Shown piece after piece: positions 9,795-21,842 of a DNA stretch of 64,000 nucleotides. Origin of the DNA: an uncultured Pelagibacteraceae bacterium (GTDB taxonomy: Bacteria; Pseudomonadota; Alphaproteobacteria; Pelagibacterales; Pelagibacteraceae); NCBI GenBank assembly GCA_902538495.1, contig CACBFJ010000001.1, forward strand, positions 115,534-179,533, in the 5' to 3' direction. The position numbers and the translations under genes are program-made. The notes beneath the pieces are model-generated. The model had not been told where the DNA came from. It worked only from the letters and a program-made list of their open reading frames with translations, and made no database searches. Within the stretch, counting starts at the first letter, position 1. Each line of letters starts with the position of its first letter.

Positions 9795-10221
9795 TTTTTG
9801 GCTCTAGATTACCAAGTGTCTCTAAAATTTTTTTATTCTCACTGCATAAACTTTTACAAACCTCAGAAAATGTTTTTGATAAATCTTTGACCTGGGAATA
9901 ATTTGATTTTTCCAACCCTATTTTCATTAGCATTAAAATGGCTTCTTCATTATTTGGATCTATCAATAAAGTAGCATCTAAATTTTTCTCTTCTTTACTT
10001 TGGTCTTCTTTAACGTTGTAAATTTTAGCTAAATATAAATACGAATTTGAGTCTTTTGGATTAAAAACAATACTTCTTTCAAACATAAACTTCGCATCAT
10101 CGAATTTTTTATTTTCATAAAGAGCCAAACCTTTAGCAAAAAAATTTTCGCTTGCAAATGAACTAACAAATATGTTTGTAAGAAAATATATAAATATAGT
10201 TTTTTTAAAAATATTTTTCAT
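9784..10221 (-). CDS. TPR-repeat protein, probably exported
   Basis: Signal-like N-terminus and TPR pattern ([36 protein letters not shown]). Confidence 0.65.
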   Translation of the reverse strand: MKNIFKKTIFIYFLTNIFVSSFASENFFAKGLALYENKKFDDAKFMFERSIVFNPKDSNSYLYLAKIYNVKEDQSKEEKNLDATLLIDPNNEEAILMLMKIGLEKSNYSQVKDLSKTFSEVCKSLCSENKKILETLGNLEPKNDS

Positions 10222-11303
10222 TAGTATCTATTTTCATCTTTAACAATATCGACATTATGTACCATACTTTCATAAAATCCAGCTTTTGTAATTTTTATAA
10301 ATTGAGGTTTTTTCCTTAAGTATTTAATTTGTCTAGATCCAAGATACCCCATAGATGATCTTAAGCCACCTACTAATTTAAAGATAACCTTATCTACTTT
10401 CCCTTTATATTTAGCAAGACCCTCAACTCCCTCAGGAACATATTTAGAATTATCTTTTTGTTTAGATTGAAAGTATCTATCTGCGGAACCTTTATTCATC
10501 GCTCCAACAGATCCCATGCCTCTAAAGCTTTTAAATAACTTTCCGTTTTTTTTAATAAGTTTACCTGGTGTTTCATCAGTGCCTGCAAACAAAGACCCAA
10601 TCATGACTGCGTCTGCTCCAGCAGCAAATGCTTTCGCCAAATCTCCAGAATACTTAATACCTCCGTCAGATATTATTTTAACTTTGCTTTTTTTTATCGC
10701 ATTTCTAACATTTAGAATTGCAGTTAATTGAGGAACACCAATACCTGCAACCAATCTTGTAGTACAAATAGAGCCAGGTCCTATTCCAACTTTAATAATA
10801 TCAACACCTAATTTATCTAGGTATCTTGCTGCTTCTGCTGTTGCAATGTTTCCAGCACAAAGTGCAGTTTTTAAATTTTTTTCTTTTTTAATAAACTTAA
10901 TCATTTCCGAAACTTTTTTTGTATGTCCGTGTGCAGTATCAACTACTATCATATTTATACCCTCTTTTAAAATTGCCTTTGCTCTAGCAAGTTCATTCGA
11001 CCCAGCACCTACGGCAGCCCCAACTAATAATTTTTGTTTTTTAACTTTTTTTATTTCCTCAACTTGTTTTTTTATATTTAAATTACGATGGATAATGCCA
11101 ATGCCTCCAGCTTTAGCTATAGCAATTGCCATTTTGCTCTCAGTCACAGTATCCATAGCTGAAGTTAGTAACGGAATTTTTAGTTTAAGGAATTTAGTTA
11201 ATATAATACTGGTATCAACTTCCGACGGAAGGATGTTTGAATATTGCGGAGCTAGTGTAACATCATCAAAGGTAAGCGCTTCTTTTATAGGATCCATATT
11301 CAT
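10221..11303 (-). CDS. guaB: IMP dehydrogenase lacking the CBS/Bateman domain pair
   Basis: [66 protein letters not shown] joins the two halves of the barrel without CBS sequence. 360 aa. Confidence 0.95.
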   Translation of the reverse strand: MNMDPIKEALTFDDVTLAPQYSNILPSEVDTSIILTKFLKLKIPLLTSAMDTVTESKMAIAIAKAGGIGIIHRNLNIKKQVEEIKKVKKQKLLVGAAVGAGSNELARAKAILKEGINMIVVDTAHGHTKKVSEMIKFIKKEKNLKTALCAGNIATAEAARYLDKLGVDIIKVGIGPGSICTTRLVAGIGVPQLTAILNVRNAIKKSKVKIISDGGIKYSGDLAKAFAAGADAVMIGSLFAGTDETPGKLIKKNGKLFKSFRGMGSVGAMNKGSADRYFQSKQKDNSKYVPEGVEGLAKYKGKVDKVIFKLVGGLRSSMGYLGSRQIKYLRKKPQFIKITKAGFYESMVHNVDIVKDENRY

Positions 11304-11334
11304 TTATATATGATTCCCTATAATATTAAAGTGA

Positions 11335-11946
11335 CTATCTAATTTTTTTACAAACTATAAAACTTTCTTTAGATTCTTTTCGGCTTGATAAAGGTTTAAA
11401 AACCTTAACTTCTCTAAATATTTTCTTTCCTAGTGCGACAATTTCATTAAAGGTACTACCCATAAATATTTTTGAAATAAAATAACCCTTTGATGAAATT
11501 ATTTTTTTTGAAAATATCATTGCCTCTTTGCATAATTCTCCAGTTTGAATTGAATCAAGGTTTTTTACTCCAGTGGTATTTACGGCCATATCAGACATCA
11601 CTACATCGAATTTTTTTGTTAAATTTTTTTTAATTTTTTCTTGAATGTCTGGCTCTGTAAAATCACCTTTAATATGAATTCCATTATTAATCGGTGACAT
11701 ATCTTTTAAATCAATTGATATTATTTTACTATTTTTTATTGCTTTTGAGGCATATTGAGACCAGCTACCTGGTGCTGCACCAATGTCTAAAATAAACATT
11801 CCGTTCTTGAAAATCTTAAATTTTTTGTCTATTTCAATTAATTTATAAGCTGATCGCGCTCTATAACCGTCAACTTTTGACTGGCGCACATAAATATCTC
11901 TCTTTTGTCTATTGATCCAGTTTTTAGAAATTTTATTTTTTTTCAA
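11335..11946 (-). CDS. rlmE: 23S rRNA 2'-O-methyltransferase RlmE/FtsJ family
   Basis: YRARSAYKLIEIDKKF, LDIGAAPGSWSQ, VMSDMAVNTTG, SKIFMG motifs. Confidence 0.92.
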   Translation of the reverse strand: MKKNKISKNWINRQKRDIYVRQSKVDGYRARSAYKLIEIDKKFKIFKNGMFILDIGAAPGSWSQYASKAIKNSKIISIDLKDMSPINNGIHIKGDFTEPDIQEKIKKNLTKKFDVVMSDMAVNTTGVKNLDSIQTGELCKEAMIFSKKIISSKGYFISKIFMGSTFNEIVALGKKIFREVKVFKPLSSRKESKESFIVCKKIR

Positions 11947-12858
11947 CTAATTTTTATACCTTAAGCTTTTAATAACTTTATTATCACTTAGTGTTTCAAT
12001 CTCTATTTCAATACTTTTATTTATCCTCATGTCCTTACCATCTTTCCAAATACCAGCTGCAAGGTGCATTATACCTATTTTATAATTGGGCAAGTATGGT
12101 TCAACGAAAGTATTATTAATTTCGTCATATTTTGGCAGTAGATTACTAGCAATCCAATTACAATTAAGTGGTAAAAATTCTGTGGCTAAATCATCAATAT
12201 ATACTGACATATTAATTGCTAATCCCTCAGAGCCAAAAATATTTCCTGCTTTTAAGGTTTGTTTAAGATTGTTTTGCCAACTTTCCCAACCTGAAGAATT
12301 TTTTTCCAAAGAAAAAACACCAATGTTTATATGCGGTGCAAAGGCTAATTTTCTTGCTTTATCATATGGTATTTTAGATTTCACTGCATGTTTGAAATTT
12401 TGTGATTTTATAATTGCTAATTTTCCAAATAGCCAATTAACTTTCGACATTATTTTGTATCCAGGCCCAAGCGTCTGTGTGATACCTAATTTACCATTGT
12501 CGCAAGCTTTAAAATATAATTCAACACACTCCCAATTATTCACCCAAGCATCACAATCAATCCATAAATATTTATCATAATTTGGGAAATACTTTGGCAA
12601 AAAAGCCCTAGAGACTTGACTTTTTAACCATTCTTTTCCTTTTACTTTAAACTCTGGAACTTCGATATCCCAATCTGCTTTTTTAATTTCATCTACTTTT
12701 TTTGACAATAAATCTTTTTGATCTTGTGTTAATCCTGCATCTAATACACAAATAGCAACATCTTCACTTTCTTTAAATTTCTTTATAGAATTAATCAGCT
12801 CATCTAATAGAGGAAAATAATTAGCATCAGCTAATGAAACAATTACTTTTTTTTTCAT
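11947..12858 (-). CDS. Glycosyltransferase, GT8-like fold
   Basis: Nucleotide-sugar transferase-like ORF with DxD-like YLWIDCDAWV and later HINIGVFSLEK. Confidence 0.55.
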   Translation of the reverse strand: MKKKVIVSLADANYFPLLDELINSIKKFKESEDVAICVLDAGLTQDQKDLLSKKVDEIKKADWDIEVPEFKVKGKEWLKSQVSRAFLPKYFPNYDKYLWIDCDAWVNNWECVELYFKACDNGKLGITQTLGPGYKIMSKVNWLFGKLAIIKSQNFKHAVKSKIPYDKARKLAFAPHINIGVFSLEKNSSGWESWQNNLKQTLKAGNIFGSEGLAINMSVYIDDLATEFLPLNCNWIASNLLPKYDEINNTFVEPYLPNYKIGIMHLAAGIWKDGKDMRINKSIEIEIETLSDNKVIKSLRYKN

Positions 12859-13661
12859 TAAAGTATATCTTCAAGATCATCTTCATCTTGAATTCTGTCA
12901 TTTTCATGTTGCTTTTTAATTTTTTGATAATGAAGAAAACTTATAGGCAACAATAATACATAAATGACAGCACTTAATGCGATTACATTAAATGTATATA
13001 TAAGTAATAAGCCAAAAAATAGAACAATACTAAATAATAGGAATATAGTTGTTCTTCTTGGAATAACTATTTTTTTAAAAGAATAAGTTGGAAATTTACT
13101 TATTAATAAAAAAGAGGTGACTATAAAGAAGACTGGTGTGACTATGTCATAATTAATTTGAAATAATTCAAATCCACTTAGACTTATGATTAATGGTGTT
13201 AGCACTAAAATTCCCCCAGCTGGAGATGGCACACCCTCAAAAAAATTATCTCTCCACGAAGGCTCACTAATTGAATTAACGTTAAATCGTGCTAACCTTA
13301 AAGCAACACAAATTACATATATTAAACATAATAACCAACCAAATTTTCCAAGTGTATTTAGTTTCCAGAAAAACATAATAAATGCAGGAGCAACTCCAAA
13401 ACTTATCATATCTGTCAAAGAATCTAATTCTTTACCAACTTTTGATGTTCCTTTAATCAATCTAGCTATTCTTCCATCTAAGCCATCAATTAAAGCGGCA
13501 ATAATAATTGCTACGATAGCTAATTCAAATCTGCCATCTAAAGCAAATCTTATAGATGTTAATCCAATGCAAACTCCTATTAAAGTCAACATGTTTGGCA
13601 AGATCACTCTTGCACTTTTTTTATCACTTACGATTTTAAATTTTTTTTTTTGTGGTTCCAT
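12858..13661 (-). CDS. pssA: CDP-diacylglycerol--serine O-phosphatidyltransferase
   Basis: CDP-alcohol phosphatidyltransferase motif (DGLDGRIARLIKGTSKVGKELDSLTDMISFGVAP); next to psd. Confidence 0.92.
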   Translation of the reverse strand: MEPQKKKFKIVSDKKSARVILPNMLTLIGVCIGLTSIRFALDGRFELAIVAIIIAALIDGLDGRIARLIKGTSKVGKELDSLTDMISFGVAPAFIMFFWKLNTLGKFGWLLCLIYVICVALRLARFNVNSISEPSWRDNFFEGVPSPAGGILVLTPLIISLSGFELFQINYDIVTPVFFIVTSFLLISKFPTYSFKKIVIPRRTTIFLLFSIVLFFGLLLIYTFNVIALSAVIYVLLLPISFLHYQKIKKQHENDRIQDEDDLEDIL

Positions 13662-14314
13662 TATTTTTTAGCTAGTAATGTTTCTCCAGCTACAGAAGTT
13701 TGACCAATTTGAACAAGGGGTTCATAATTTTCATAGTATACATCTGCTCTACTTCCAAATCTTATCATTCCGATTCTATCACCTTGTTTTAAATCTTGAT
13801 CTTTGCTTGACTCACAAACAATCCTCCTTGCTACTAATCCTGCTATTTGAACAACAACGACATCATTACCATGACTATCTTTAATTTTGTAATAATTTCT
13901 CTCATTGTCTTCACTTGCTTTATCTAAAGATGCATTAACAAATTTTCCTGGTTTGTATAAAATTTCCTCAATTTTTCCGCTACATGGAGTTCTATTTACA
14001 TGGCAATCAAAAACGTTCATGAATATACTAATCTTTTTAAATTTTTTATTTTCTAACCCAAGTTCTTTTGGGCCATCTACCTCTTCAACCTTGATCACCT
14101 CTCCATCAGCAGGACTTACAAGATAATTGTCATCGTTAATAATTATTCTATCCGGATCTCTAAAAAAATAGTAAACCCAGATTGTTAAAACTAAACCAAT
14201 CAAACCTAGGAAGCTGCTAAAAATATAAAAAATGATAGTTATAATTCCTGCAATTACTAGGAATTTATACCCTTCAGCGTGAATTTTTGGAAATATCTTG
14301 CTAAACATATTCAT
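13661..14314 (-). CDS. psd: Phosphatidylserine decarboxylase
   Basis: SPADGEVIKVEE, SIFMNVFDCHVNRTPCSGKI, GMIRFGSRADVY (pyruvoyl GS site). Confidence 0.93.
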   Translation of the reverse strand: MNMFSKIFPKIHAEGYKFLVIAGIITIIFYIFSSFLGLIGLVLTIWVYYFFRDPDRIIINDDNYLVSPADGEVIKVEEVDGPKELGLENKKFKKISIFMNVFDCHVNRTPCSGKIEEILYKPGKFVNASLDKASEDNERNYYKIKDSHGNDVVVVQIAGLVARRIVCESSKDQDLKQGDRIGMIRFGSRADVYYENYEPLVQIGQTSVAGETLLAKK

Positions 14315-14384
14315 CTATTTGATAATTTTTTCATTAATATGTATATAAAATTGCGAAATTCAATTATTAAGATAGTTAAATAAA

Positions 14385-15599
14385 GTGAGCAAAATAAAGG
14401 TAAAAAACCCAGTTGTAGAGTTAGATGGTGATGAAATGACCAGAATAATCTGGGAATTTATCAAAAATAAATTAATTCTTCCCTACATAGATCTAGGCAT
14501 TGATTATTACGATCTCGGTATGAAAAGCAGGGACAATTCAGATGATCAAATAACTATTGATGCGGCCAATGCAATAAAAAAAGTTGGTGTAGGAATTAAG
14601 TGTGCAACAATTACTCCTGATGAAGCTCGAGTAGAAGAATTCAAATTAAAAAAAATGTGGAGATCTCCAAACGGTACAATTAGAAATATTATTGGAGGCA
14701 CCGTTTTTAGAGAGCCAATTATTTGTTCAAATATTCCAAAACTTGTTCCATCTTGGACTGATCCCGTAATTATTGGAAGACACGCTTTTGGAGATCAATA
14801 TAGGGCTACAGATTTTAAAGTACCTGGTAAAGGTAAAATGGAAGTAAAATGGACTTCTGAAGATGGCAAAGATGAAATCAAATATGAAGTATTTAATTTC
14901 ACAGGTCCAGGAGTTGCTCTTTCGATGTATAATTTAGATAAATCAATTGAAGATTTTGCTAGATCTTGTTTCAGCTACGGGTTGATAAAGAAATGGCCAG
15001 TATATTTATCAACTAAAAATACAATACTAAAAAAGTATGATGGAAGATTTAAGGATATTTTTGAAAAGGTATTCAATGAAGAATTTAAGAAACAATTTGA
15101 TGATGCTAAAATTACATATGAACACAGATTAATTGATGACATGGTTGCATGTGCAATGAAATGGAGTGGTAAATATATCTGGGCATGTAAAAACTACGAT
15201 GGCGATGTACAGTCTGATACTATGGCACAAGGTTATGGGTCATTAGGTTTAATGACGAGTACACTGCTTACTCCAGATGGCAAAGTAATGGAGGCCGAAG
15301 CAGCTCATGGTACTGTTACCAGGCATTATCGTATGCATCAACAAGGTAAAGAAACATCCACAAACCCTATTGCATCTATATTTGCGTGGACTAGAGGCTT
15401 GGCTCATCGGGGTAAATTAGATGGAAATGATGAACTTATAAATTTTGCAAATACTATCGAAAAGGTTTGTGTCGAATGTGTTGAAAATGGTTCAATGACT
15501 AAAGATCTCGCAATATTAATAGGACCATCAAGTAAGTATTTGACTACTAATCAGTTCTTGGATGTAATTGATAGTAATTTGAAAAAAAGATTAAATTAA
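14385..15599 (+). CDS. icd: Isocitrate dehydrogenase (NADP+)
   Basis: [69 protein letters not shown] start. Confidence 0.96.
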   Translation: MSKIKVKNPVVELDGDEMTRIIWEFIKNKLILPYIDLGIDYYDLGMKSRDNSDDQITIDAANAIKKVGVGIKCATITPDEARVEEFKLKKMWRSPNGTIRNIIGGTVFREPIICSNIPKLVPSWTDPVIIGRHAFGDQYRATDFKVPGKGKMEVKWTSEDGKDEIKYEVFNFTGPGVALSMYNLDKSIEDFARSCFSYGLIKKWPVYLSTKNTILKKYDGRFKDIFEKVFNEEFKKQFDDAKITYEHRLIDDMVACAMKWSGKYIWACKNYDGDVQSDTMAQGYGSLGLMTSTLLTPDGKVMEAEAAHGTVTRHYRMHQQGKETSTNPIASIFAWTRGLAHRGKLDGNDELINFANTIEKVCVECVENGSMTKDLAILIGPSSKYLTTNQFLDVIDSNLKKRLN

Positions 15600-18257
15600 A
15601 GATTTTATCTTTTCAAAAGCTTCATCAATTTTGTTTTGATCCTGACCACCAGCTTGTGCGAAATCTTTTCTGCCACCTCCACCTTTGCCACCAATAGTCT
15701 CTGAACCTAATTTAGCAAATTTCACTGCATCATATTTATCAACTAATTTTTCTGTTATACCTACAGCTAATCCGACTTTATCCTCATTAGTAGCAAATAC
15801 AATTATTATGCCATCACCTAATTCTTTTTTTCCATTATCAACAAGTTTTCTTAAATCTTTTGGTGGTAGATCAATAACTTTCTGAAATCTTACTTTTATA
15901 TCTTTAATCTTTTGATCATTAATAATATTTTTTGTTTTATCTTTAAGAACCGAACTCACATTGAGTTGTTCAAGTTGTCTTGTAAGATTTTTAATAAGTT
16001 CCTTAAGATCTTTACTTTTTATATTTGGCTTACCACCAAGTTTTATTATTTGAGATGATAATTCTTTAATCGCATCTTCGTCTTTCTGAATTGAAAGTGT
16101 TGATGCCTTTTCTTTATTTTTAATATATTCATCTAATTGTTTATCTCTTAGTGCTTCTACTCTTCTAACACCTGCTGCAATAGAGGACTGACTTATAGTT
16201 TTAAATTTTCCAATATCACCCGTGTTTTTAACATGTGTTCCACCGCATAATTCTGTTGAAAAATATGCTTCTTTTTCTTTGCCCATAGATACCACCCTTA
16301 CTTCCTCGCCGTACTTTTCTCCAAAAAATGCTAAAGCACCTTTTTCAATAGCTGCTTTTGGTGTCATTATTCTAGTGGTTACTTCAGTATTATTTTTTAC
16401 ATAGTCATTTACCAATTTATCAATTGTTTGTAGCTCTTCATTTGTGATTGGTTTCATATGGCTAAAATCAAATCTCAAACGATCTGGTGCAACAAGCGAA
16501 CCTTTTTGCATAACGTGTTTTCCAAGTGTTCGTCTTAAAGATTCATGAAGAAGATGTGTTGCCGAGTGATAAGCTTTTAGATTTGCTCTTCTTTCAATAT
16601 CAATCTTTAATTCAACAGCATCACCCACTTTTATTGAGCCTGTTTTTAATGAACCATAATGAACAAATAAATTACCAAGTTTCTTCTGTGTATCCTCAAC
16701 CTCAAAAACTGAGTTTCCTGAAACTATTGTGCCTTTGTCACCAAGTTGTCCACCGGACTCACCATAAAAAGGAGTTTGATTTGTTATTATCATTCCTTCT
16801 TCACCAGTAGATAATGATTTCACTTCGCTATTTTCCTTAATCAAATTTAATATAACCCCCTCTGATTGATTAGACTCGTAACCTAAAAATTCAGTTGGAC
16901 CAATTTTATCTTTGATTGAAAACCAAATTGCTTCTTCTGAACTATCACCTGAACCTTTCCAATTTTTTTTAGCAAGTTCTTTGCTATTTTTCATTAGTTG
17001 ATCAAATTTTTTGTGATCAACTGTTAATGATTTATTTTTTAAAATATCTTCAGTAAGATCTAATGGGAAACCGTAAGTATCATATAATTTGAATGCTACA
17101 TCTCCAGGTAAAACTTTATCTATTTTTGAAATTTCATCATTTAAAATTTTAATTCCTCTATCAAGTAAAACTAAAAATTTTTCCTCTTCCATTTTTAATG
17201 TTTCTCGAATTAACGACTCTGATCTTTCTAACTCTGGATAATTTCCTGACATTTCATTTTTTAAAGCCTCAAAAATTTTAAAAAATATTGGTTCTTTAGA
17301 TCCCAATAAATGAGAGTGTCTCATACCTCTTCTCATAATTCTTCTAAGAACATATCCACGACCTTCATTTGAGGGCAAAACACCTTCAGCTAAAAGAAAT
17401 GAGCTTGCTCTTAAGTGATCAGCAATTACTCTAAAACTTGATATATTTTTATCTTCTTGTTTGACTTTTGTTACTTCAGATATTGAATTTATTAATTTCT
17501 TAAAATGATCAGTTTGATAATTATCGTGTGTTCCTTGTAAAAGAGCTGCAATTCTTTCTAATCCCATTCCTGTATCGACAGACGGTTTTGGCAGGTCTAT
17601 TCTTTTATCTTTTGAGACTTGCTCATACTGCATAAAGACTAAGTTCCAAATTTCAATAAAACGATCACCATCTTGATCTTTAGTTCCTGGCAATCCTCCT
17701 TTTAAATGATCACCATGGTCATAAAATATTTCTGAACAAGGACCACATGGCCCAGTTTCACCCATTGACCAGAAGTTATCTGACGTTGCAATTCTAATTA
17801 TTTTATCATCACTAAAACCTGCAATTTTCCTCCAAAAATTAAAAGCCTCGTCATCCTCATGAAAAACAGTTACATAAAGCCTATTTTTATCAAGGCCAAA
17901 GTCTTTAGTTATCAAATTCCATGCTAGTTCTATTCCTCTTTCTTTGAAATAATCTCCAAAAGAAAAATTTCCTAGCATTTCAAAAAAAGTATGGTGTCTT
18001 GGGGTGTAACCAACATTTTCTAAATCATTATGTTTACCACCTGCCCTTACACATTTTTGAGAAGTGGTTGCTCTTTGATAATCTCTTTTCTCTAAACCAG
18101 TAAATACATTTTTGAATTGAACCATTCCAGAATTAGCAAACATTAGTGTTGGGTCATTATTTGGTACTAAATTACTAGACTCAACAATCTTATGATCATT
18201 CTTTTCAAAGTATTTTAAGAACGTGCTTCTTATTTCATTTAATGATTTATCTGCCAT
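15591..18257 (-). CDS. alaS: Alanyl-tRNA synthetase
   Basis: Full-length AlaRS ([79 protein letters not shown]). Confidence 0.97.
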   Translation of the reverse strand: MADKSLNEIRSTFLKYFEKNDHKIVESSNLVPNNDPTLMFANSGMVQFKNVFTGLEKRDYQRATTSQKCVRAGGKHNDLENVGYTPRHHTFFEMLGNFSFGDYFKERGIELAWNLITKDFGLDKNRLYVTVFHEDDEAFNFWRKIAGFSDDKIIRIATSDNFWSMGETGPCGPCSEIFYDHGDHLKGGLPGTKDQDGDRFIEIWNLVFMQYEQVSKDKRIDLPKPSVDTGMGLERIAALLQGTHDNYQTDHFKKLINSISEVTKVKQEDKNISSFRVIADHLRASSFLLAEGVLPSNEGRGYVLRRIMRRGMRHSHLLGSKEPIFFKIFEALKNEMSGNYPELERSESLIRETLKMEEEKFLVLLDRGIKILNDEISKIDKVLPGDVAFKLYDTYGFPLDLTEDILKNKSLTVDHKKFDQLMKNSKELAKKNWKGSGDSSEEAIWFSIKDKIGPTEFLGYESNQSEGVILNLIKENSEVKSLSTGEEGMIITNQTPFYGESGGQLGDKGTIVSGNSVFEVEDTQKKLGNLFVHYGSLKTGSIKVGDAVELKIDIERRANLKAYHSATHLLHESLRRTLGKHVMQKGSLVAPDRLRFDFSHMKPITNEELQTIDKLVNDYVKNNTEVTTRIMTPKAAIEKGALAFFGEKYGEEVRVVSMGKEKEAYFSTELCGGTHVKNTGDIGKFKTISQSSIAAGVRRVEALRDKQLDEYIKNKEKASTLSIQKDEDAIKELSSQIIKLGGKPNIKSKDLKELIKNLTRQLEQLNVSSVLKDKTKNIINDQKIKDIKVRFQKVIDLPPKDLRKLVDNGKKELGDGIIIVFATNEDKVGLAVGITEKLVDKYDAVKFAKLGSETIGGKGGGGRKDFAQAGGQDQNKIDEAFEKIKSLI

Positions 18258-18308
18258 ATTTTTAAAATACAGCTTTTTTGTTTTATGTCTAGTTAGGGAT
18301 GAAGGGGG

Positions 18309-18333
18309 AAAGGCGCTTATAATAAGCGCCTTT
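18309..18333 (-). terminator. Hairpin downstream of recA, candidate terminator
   Basis: Perfect 11-bp stem AAAGGCGCTTA-TAA-TAAGCGCCTTT after the recA stop; weak T-tract. Confidence 0.6.
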
Positions 18334-18357
18334 ATAATTTAAAGATGACCTTTAATT

Positions 18358-19506
18358 CTAGTTCTTTTTAGTAGGAGCAGTCTCTTTTGCAGCCTCTTCA
18401 TTTTCAGCTACTTTCTTCTCCTTTTCAATTTTTTCAGGGCTTAGTGGATTTCCCTCAATTTTCTTTGAAATCACACCAGCTTTTTCTCTAATTGCCATTT
18501 CTATTTCTGCAGCAACATTAGGGTTTTGTGCAAGATAAGTTTTTGCATTTTCTCTACCTTGACCTATCTTTTCACCCTTATAAGCATACCATGCTCCTGA
18601 TTTTTCAATAATATCAGCTTTAGCACCTAGGTCGACTAACTCACCCATTTTGCTAATTCCTTTGCCATACATTAAGTCAAACTCAACAACTTTAAATGGT
18701 GGTGCAACTTTGTTCTTAACTACTTTTACTCTTGTAGTATTACCAATAATTTCATCTTTATCTTTGATGGCACCAATTCTTCTAATGTCCATTCTTACAG
18801 ACGAATAAAACTTAAGTGCATTTCCACCTGATGTTGTTTCTGGACTTCCAAACATAACTCCAATTTTCATTCTAATTTGGTTAATGAAAATCATCATTGT
18901 GTTTGTATTTGAAATTGAACCAGTTAATTTTCTTAAAGCCTGACTCATCAATCTTGATTGAAGACCAACATGATGATCTCCCATCTCCCCTTCAATTTCA
19001 GCTTTTGGAGTTAAAGCTGCAACAGAGTCAATTACGATAACTGAAATAGAGCCTGATTTTACTAGCGTATCAGCGATTTCTAAAGCTTGCTCACCTGCAT
19101 CTGGTTGAGAGATTAAAAGCTCTTCAGTATTTACACCTAATTTTTTTGCATAAACTGGATCTAAAGCATGCTCTGCATCAACGAATGCACAAATTCCACC
19201 TGCTTTTTGAGCTTCAGCAACAACTTGTAATGCTAATGTTGTTTTTCCAGAAGACTCTGGCCCGTAAACTTCAATAATTCTGCCTTTAGGTAATCCACCT
19301 ATTCCTAAAGCTAAATCTAAACTTAAAGATCCAGTAGATACCGACTCGATATCCATAGCTCTTTTTTCACCAAGCTTCATTACTGAACCTTTTCCAAAAT
19401 TATCTGTGATTTGGCTAATTGCAGCTTCTAAAGCTTTATTTTTCTCTTTATTTTCCAATTCTTGATTTTTAGTAGATTTAACTACTTTTAAGTTATTTTT
19501 AGTCAT
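18358..19506 (-). CDS. recA: Recombinase A
   Basis: [57 protein letters not shown]. Confidence 0.98.
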   Translation of the reverse strand: MTKNNLKVVKSTKNQELENKEKNKALEAAISQITDNFGKGSVMKLGEKRAMDIESVSTGSLSLDLALGIGGLPKGRIIEVYGPESSGKTTLALQVVAEAQKAGGICAFVDAEHALDPVYAKKLGVNTEELLISQPDAGEQALEIADTLVKSGSISVIVIDSVAALTPKAEIEGEMGDHHVGLQSRLMSQALRKLTGSISNTNTMMIFINQIRMKIGVMFGSPETTSGGNALKFYSSVRMDIRRIGAIKDKDEIIGNTTRVKVVKNKVAPPFKVVEFDLMYGKGISKMGELVDLGAKADIIEKSGAWYAYKGEKIGQGRENAKTYLAQNPNVAAEIEMAIREKAGVISKKIEGNPLSPEKIEKEKKVAENEEAAKETAPTKKN

Positions 19507-19555
19507 TTTTTGCCTTTTTTTTTACGTTTTTTAACACTCGAATCATAAAATAAAT

Positions 19556-19570
19556 GTACACATTTTGTTC
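19556..19570. promoter_or_regulatory. Candidate SOS-type operator upstream of recA
   Basis: GTAC-ACATTTT-GTTC on the + strand, one mismatch from the alphaproteobacterial LexA consensus GTTC-N7-GTTC. Confidence 0.5.
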
Positions 19571-19612
19571 TCATTAGCAAGATTTATTTATTTTAGCCTA
19601 AAAAGCCTCTTT

Positions 19613-20911
19613 TTATCGTAATTTTAGATAATCACTATTCAGTAAACCGATAGATTTAAGCAAATTAAACTGAGAAAGAATAAAGTTTCTCTCAGAGTCG
19701 GCTAAGGAAATTTGAGCATTCAATAAAAGAGAGTTAGATTGAATAACTTCAAGAGTAGTTCTACCAGAAGAACCACTATTATATTCTGCTGCAATACCTT
19801 CATTAGCAATTTCTGCTGCTCTTACTTGCAATTGAACAGAGTTAAGCAAACTTTTATTTGATTGAAAATTTGACCAGGCGCTTGCTACATTAGTTTGATT
19901 TTGTTTAATCTCACTATCTAAAGTTAAACGTGATCTATTTTCTATATTCTTATTTTTATTTAATGATGCCAGATTTTTTCCACCTGAATAAAATGGCCAA
20001 GTAACAGTTGCTTTTAAAGTTTCTTTATCTCTCTCATCGTAAGTAGCACTTAAGTCGTCTGAATACGACTTTTCTAAAGATAATTTAGCAGTTGGTGCTA
20101 ATTCTGATCTTGCAATCGATGTATCTTTTTTCGATTGTTCATATTCCATTTCAGCGATAATTAAATCTGGATTGCTTTTTTTAGATTGTTCTATAGCTGA
20201 ATTTAAACTTCCTGGTATTTGGTAACTAATTATTGAACTTTTATCTAATGACTGAGCATTACCTAGAGGTCCGATAATATTTTCATAATTCAACTTGCTA
20301 GTTAAAAGATCACTTTGTGCTTGAATAAAACTTGCCTCAGCACCAGCTAATGATGACTCTGATTGTGAAACGTCAGATAAACTAATTTGACCTCTTTCAA
20401 GTCTAATTCTATCAGTTTCAACCTGTCTGCTTAGAAGCTCAACGTTAGCTCTATTAATTTCTAATTTTTCATTTGCTGAAATTAATCCAGTATACGCTGC
20501 TACAGTTTTATATAAAATATCTTGCTCTTTTTTTAAAAGTTTTGCTTTAGCTAAATTGATACCAATTTTACTTTTTGACAAATCAGCACCTCTGCCAAAA
20601 TCAAATAATGTTTGAGTAACTGAAATAGATTTAGTTTCTGTATCTACATCAGTAATTGTAGCATTTGACCCATTTCTATTTGTTAATTTGTCAGTCTCAT
20701 CTTGGCTTTTTGATCCCTCTAAAGTAATTGTTGGAAAATAGGAACTCATTGAGATTTTAAGCTCTTGTTCTGAAATACTGATATTTTCTCTTTCAGCATT
20801 TAATTCAGAATTATTTTTATAAGCTTTTTTTAGAGCTGCAGTAAAGGTTTCAGCACTTAAATTAGAAATTATGAATAGATTGCTAAGAATGATAATTAAA
20901 AATTTTTTCAT
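19613..20911 (-). CDS. tolC: TolC-family outer membrane efflux protein
   Basis: Signal peptide and TolC-type coiled-coil repeats (AALKKAYKNNSELNAERENI, SVTQTLFDFGRG, DVSQSESSLAGAEA). Confidence 0.88.
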   Translation of the reverse strand: MKKFLIIILSNLFIISNLSAETFTAALKKAYKNNSELNAERENISISEQELKISMSSYFPTITLEGSKSQDETDKLTNRNGSNATITDVDTETKSISVTQTLFDFGRGADLSKSKIGINLAKAKLLKKEQDILYKTVAAYTGLISANEKLEINRANVELLSRQVETDRIRLERGQISLSDVSQSESSLAGAEASFIQAQSDLLTSKLNYENIIGPLGNAQSLDKSSIISYQIPGSLNSAIEQSKKSNPDLIIAEMEYEQSKKDTSIARSELAPTAKLSLEKSYSDDLSATYDERDKETLKATVTWPFYSGGKNLASLNKNKNIENRSRLTLDSEIKQNQTNVASAWSNFQSNKSLLNSVQLQVRAAEIANEGIAAEYNSGSSGRTTLEVIQSNSLLLNAQISLADSERNFILSQFNLLKSIGLLNSDYLKLR

Positions 20912-21837
20912 TTGTTTCTATATAATGCAGATTTGATCTGATGGTTACTATTTAAATTGAATATAATTGATGCATATTTAGGCATATTCTTGAACATGTT
21001 TTGCGTAATTCTTTGATACGTTTGCATAAAATTAATTACATCCCCTCTACTCATAATCTTTAAGTTCGATTTTACTTTACTTTTTACCCAAAGTTTTCTC
21101 TCTTGTTTTAATCTCCATTTTTGTAACAAGCTGAAATTTTTTGCTTTTAAATAAATTAAACAATTCAATTGGGAATATAATTTTTTATATTTTGATTTCA
21201 ATTGGTCGTTAACATATTTTCTCCAGATCTGTTTTTGATCCTTGGCCTTCTCCATTGAATTGATTGTTTTCTTTAATGAGCTATTTTTTTCAGATTTTGC
21301 TCCTACACACCATCCTTCAAATATAATTACATCTGGTCTTTCTTTTAAATCATACCAGTATTTTTTATTAAATCTATCATCTATAGCTTTATTAAATGTT
21401 GGTAATTTTAGTCTTTTAAATTTATTACTTTTTGCTTTTTTAAAGAAATTTAACATCATATCGATGTCATGAGTTCCTGGTACCCCTCTTGTTATAAGCA
21501 TGGAATGAACTCTTTTTGATAAATTTTTACGTTCTTTTCTTGTTTTATAAAAGTCATCTATTGAAATTCTAAAAACATTTAATTTAAAATATTTAGTTAA
21601 AATAATTCTGATTAGAGAACTAATTGTAGTTTTGCCTGTTCCTTGACCCCCTGCTAAACCTACAAAATAAGGTTTTTTCTTTTCAGCCTTTTTACTTATC
21701 CAAAAACATAATGGAATTAAGAACAATTTAATCATTTTTTCTTTATTCTTAAATTTGTCAGCTTTTGTCTCTTGAGATTTAATAAACTTTAAACAATCTT
21801 TTTTTACCTTACCAAAGCATAAGCTGAATTGTTCCAT
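20908..21837 (-). CDS. P-loop kinase, D-glycerate 3-kinase (GLYK/YggC-like) family
   Basis: GLAGGQGTGKTTISSLI, RISIDDFYKTRKER, RGVPGTHDIDMM, VIIFEGWCVGA. Confidence 0.8.
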   Translation of the reverse strand: MEQFSLCFGKVKKDCLKFIKSQETKADKFKNKEKMIKLFLIPLCFWISKKAEKKKPYFVGLAGGQGTGKTTISSLIRIILTKYFKLNVFRISIDDFYKTRKERKNLSKRVHSMLITRGVPGTHDIDMMLNFFKKAKSNKFKRLKLPTFNKAIDDRFNKKYWYDLKERPDVIIFEGWCVGAKSEKNSSLKKTINSMEKAKDQKQIWRKYVNDQLKSKYKKLYSQLNCLIYLKAKNFSLLQKWRLKQERKLWVKSKVKSNLKIMSRGDVINFMQTYQRITQNMFKNMPKYASIIFNLNSNHQIKSALYRNK

Positions 21838-21842
21838 GTAAA

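Noticed and set aside
10846-11313. 155-aa + strand ORF opposite guaB
   Set aside because: Antisense shadow of a strongly conserved gene; the translation looks like a reading-frame artefact. The same applies to 12086..12580, 13186..13671, 50223..50678, 53060..53500 and other overlapping track ORFs.
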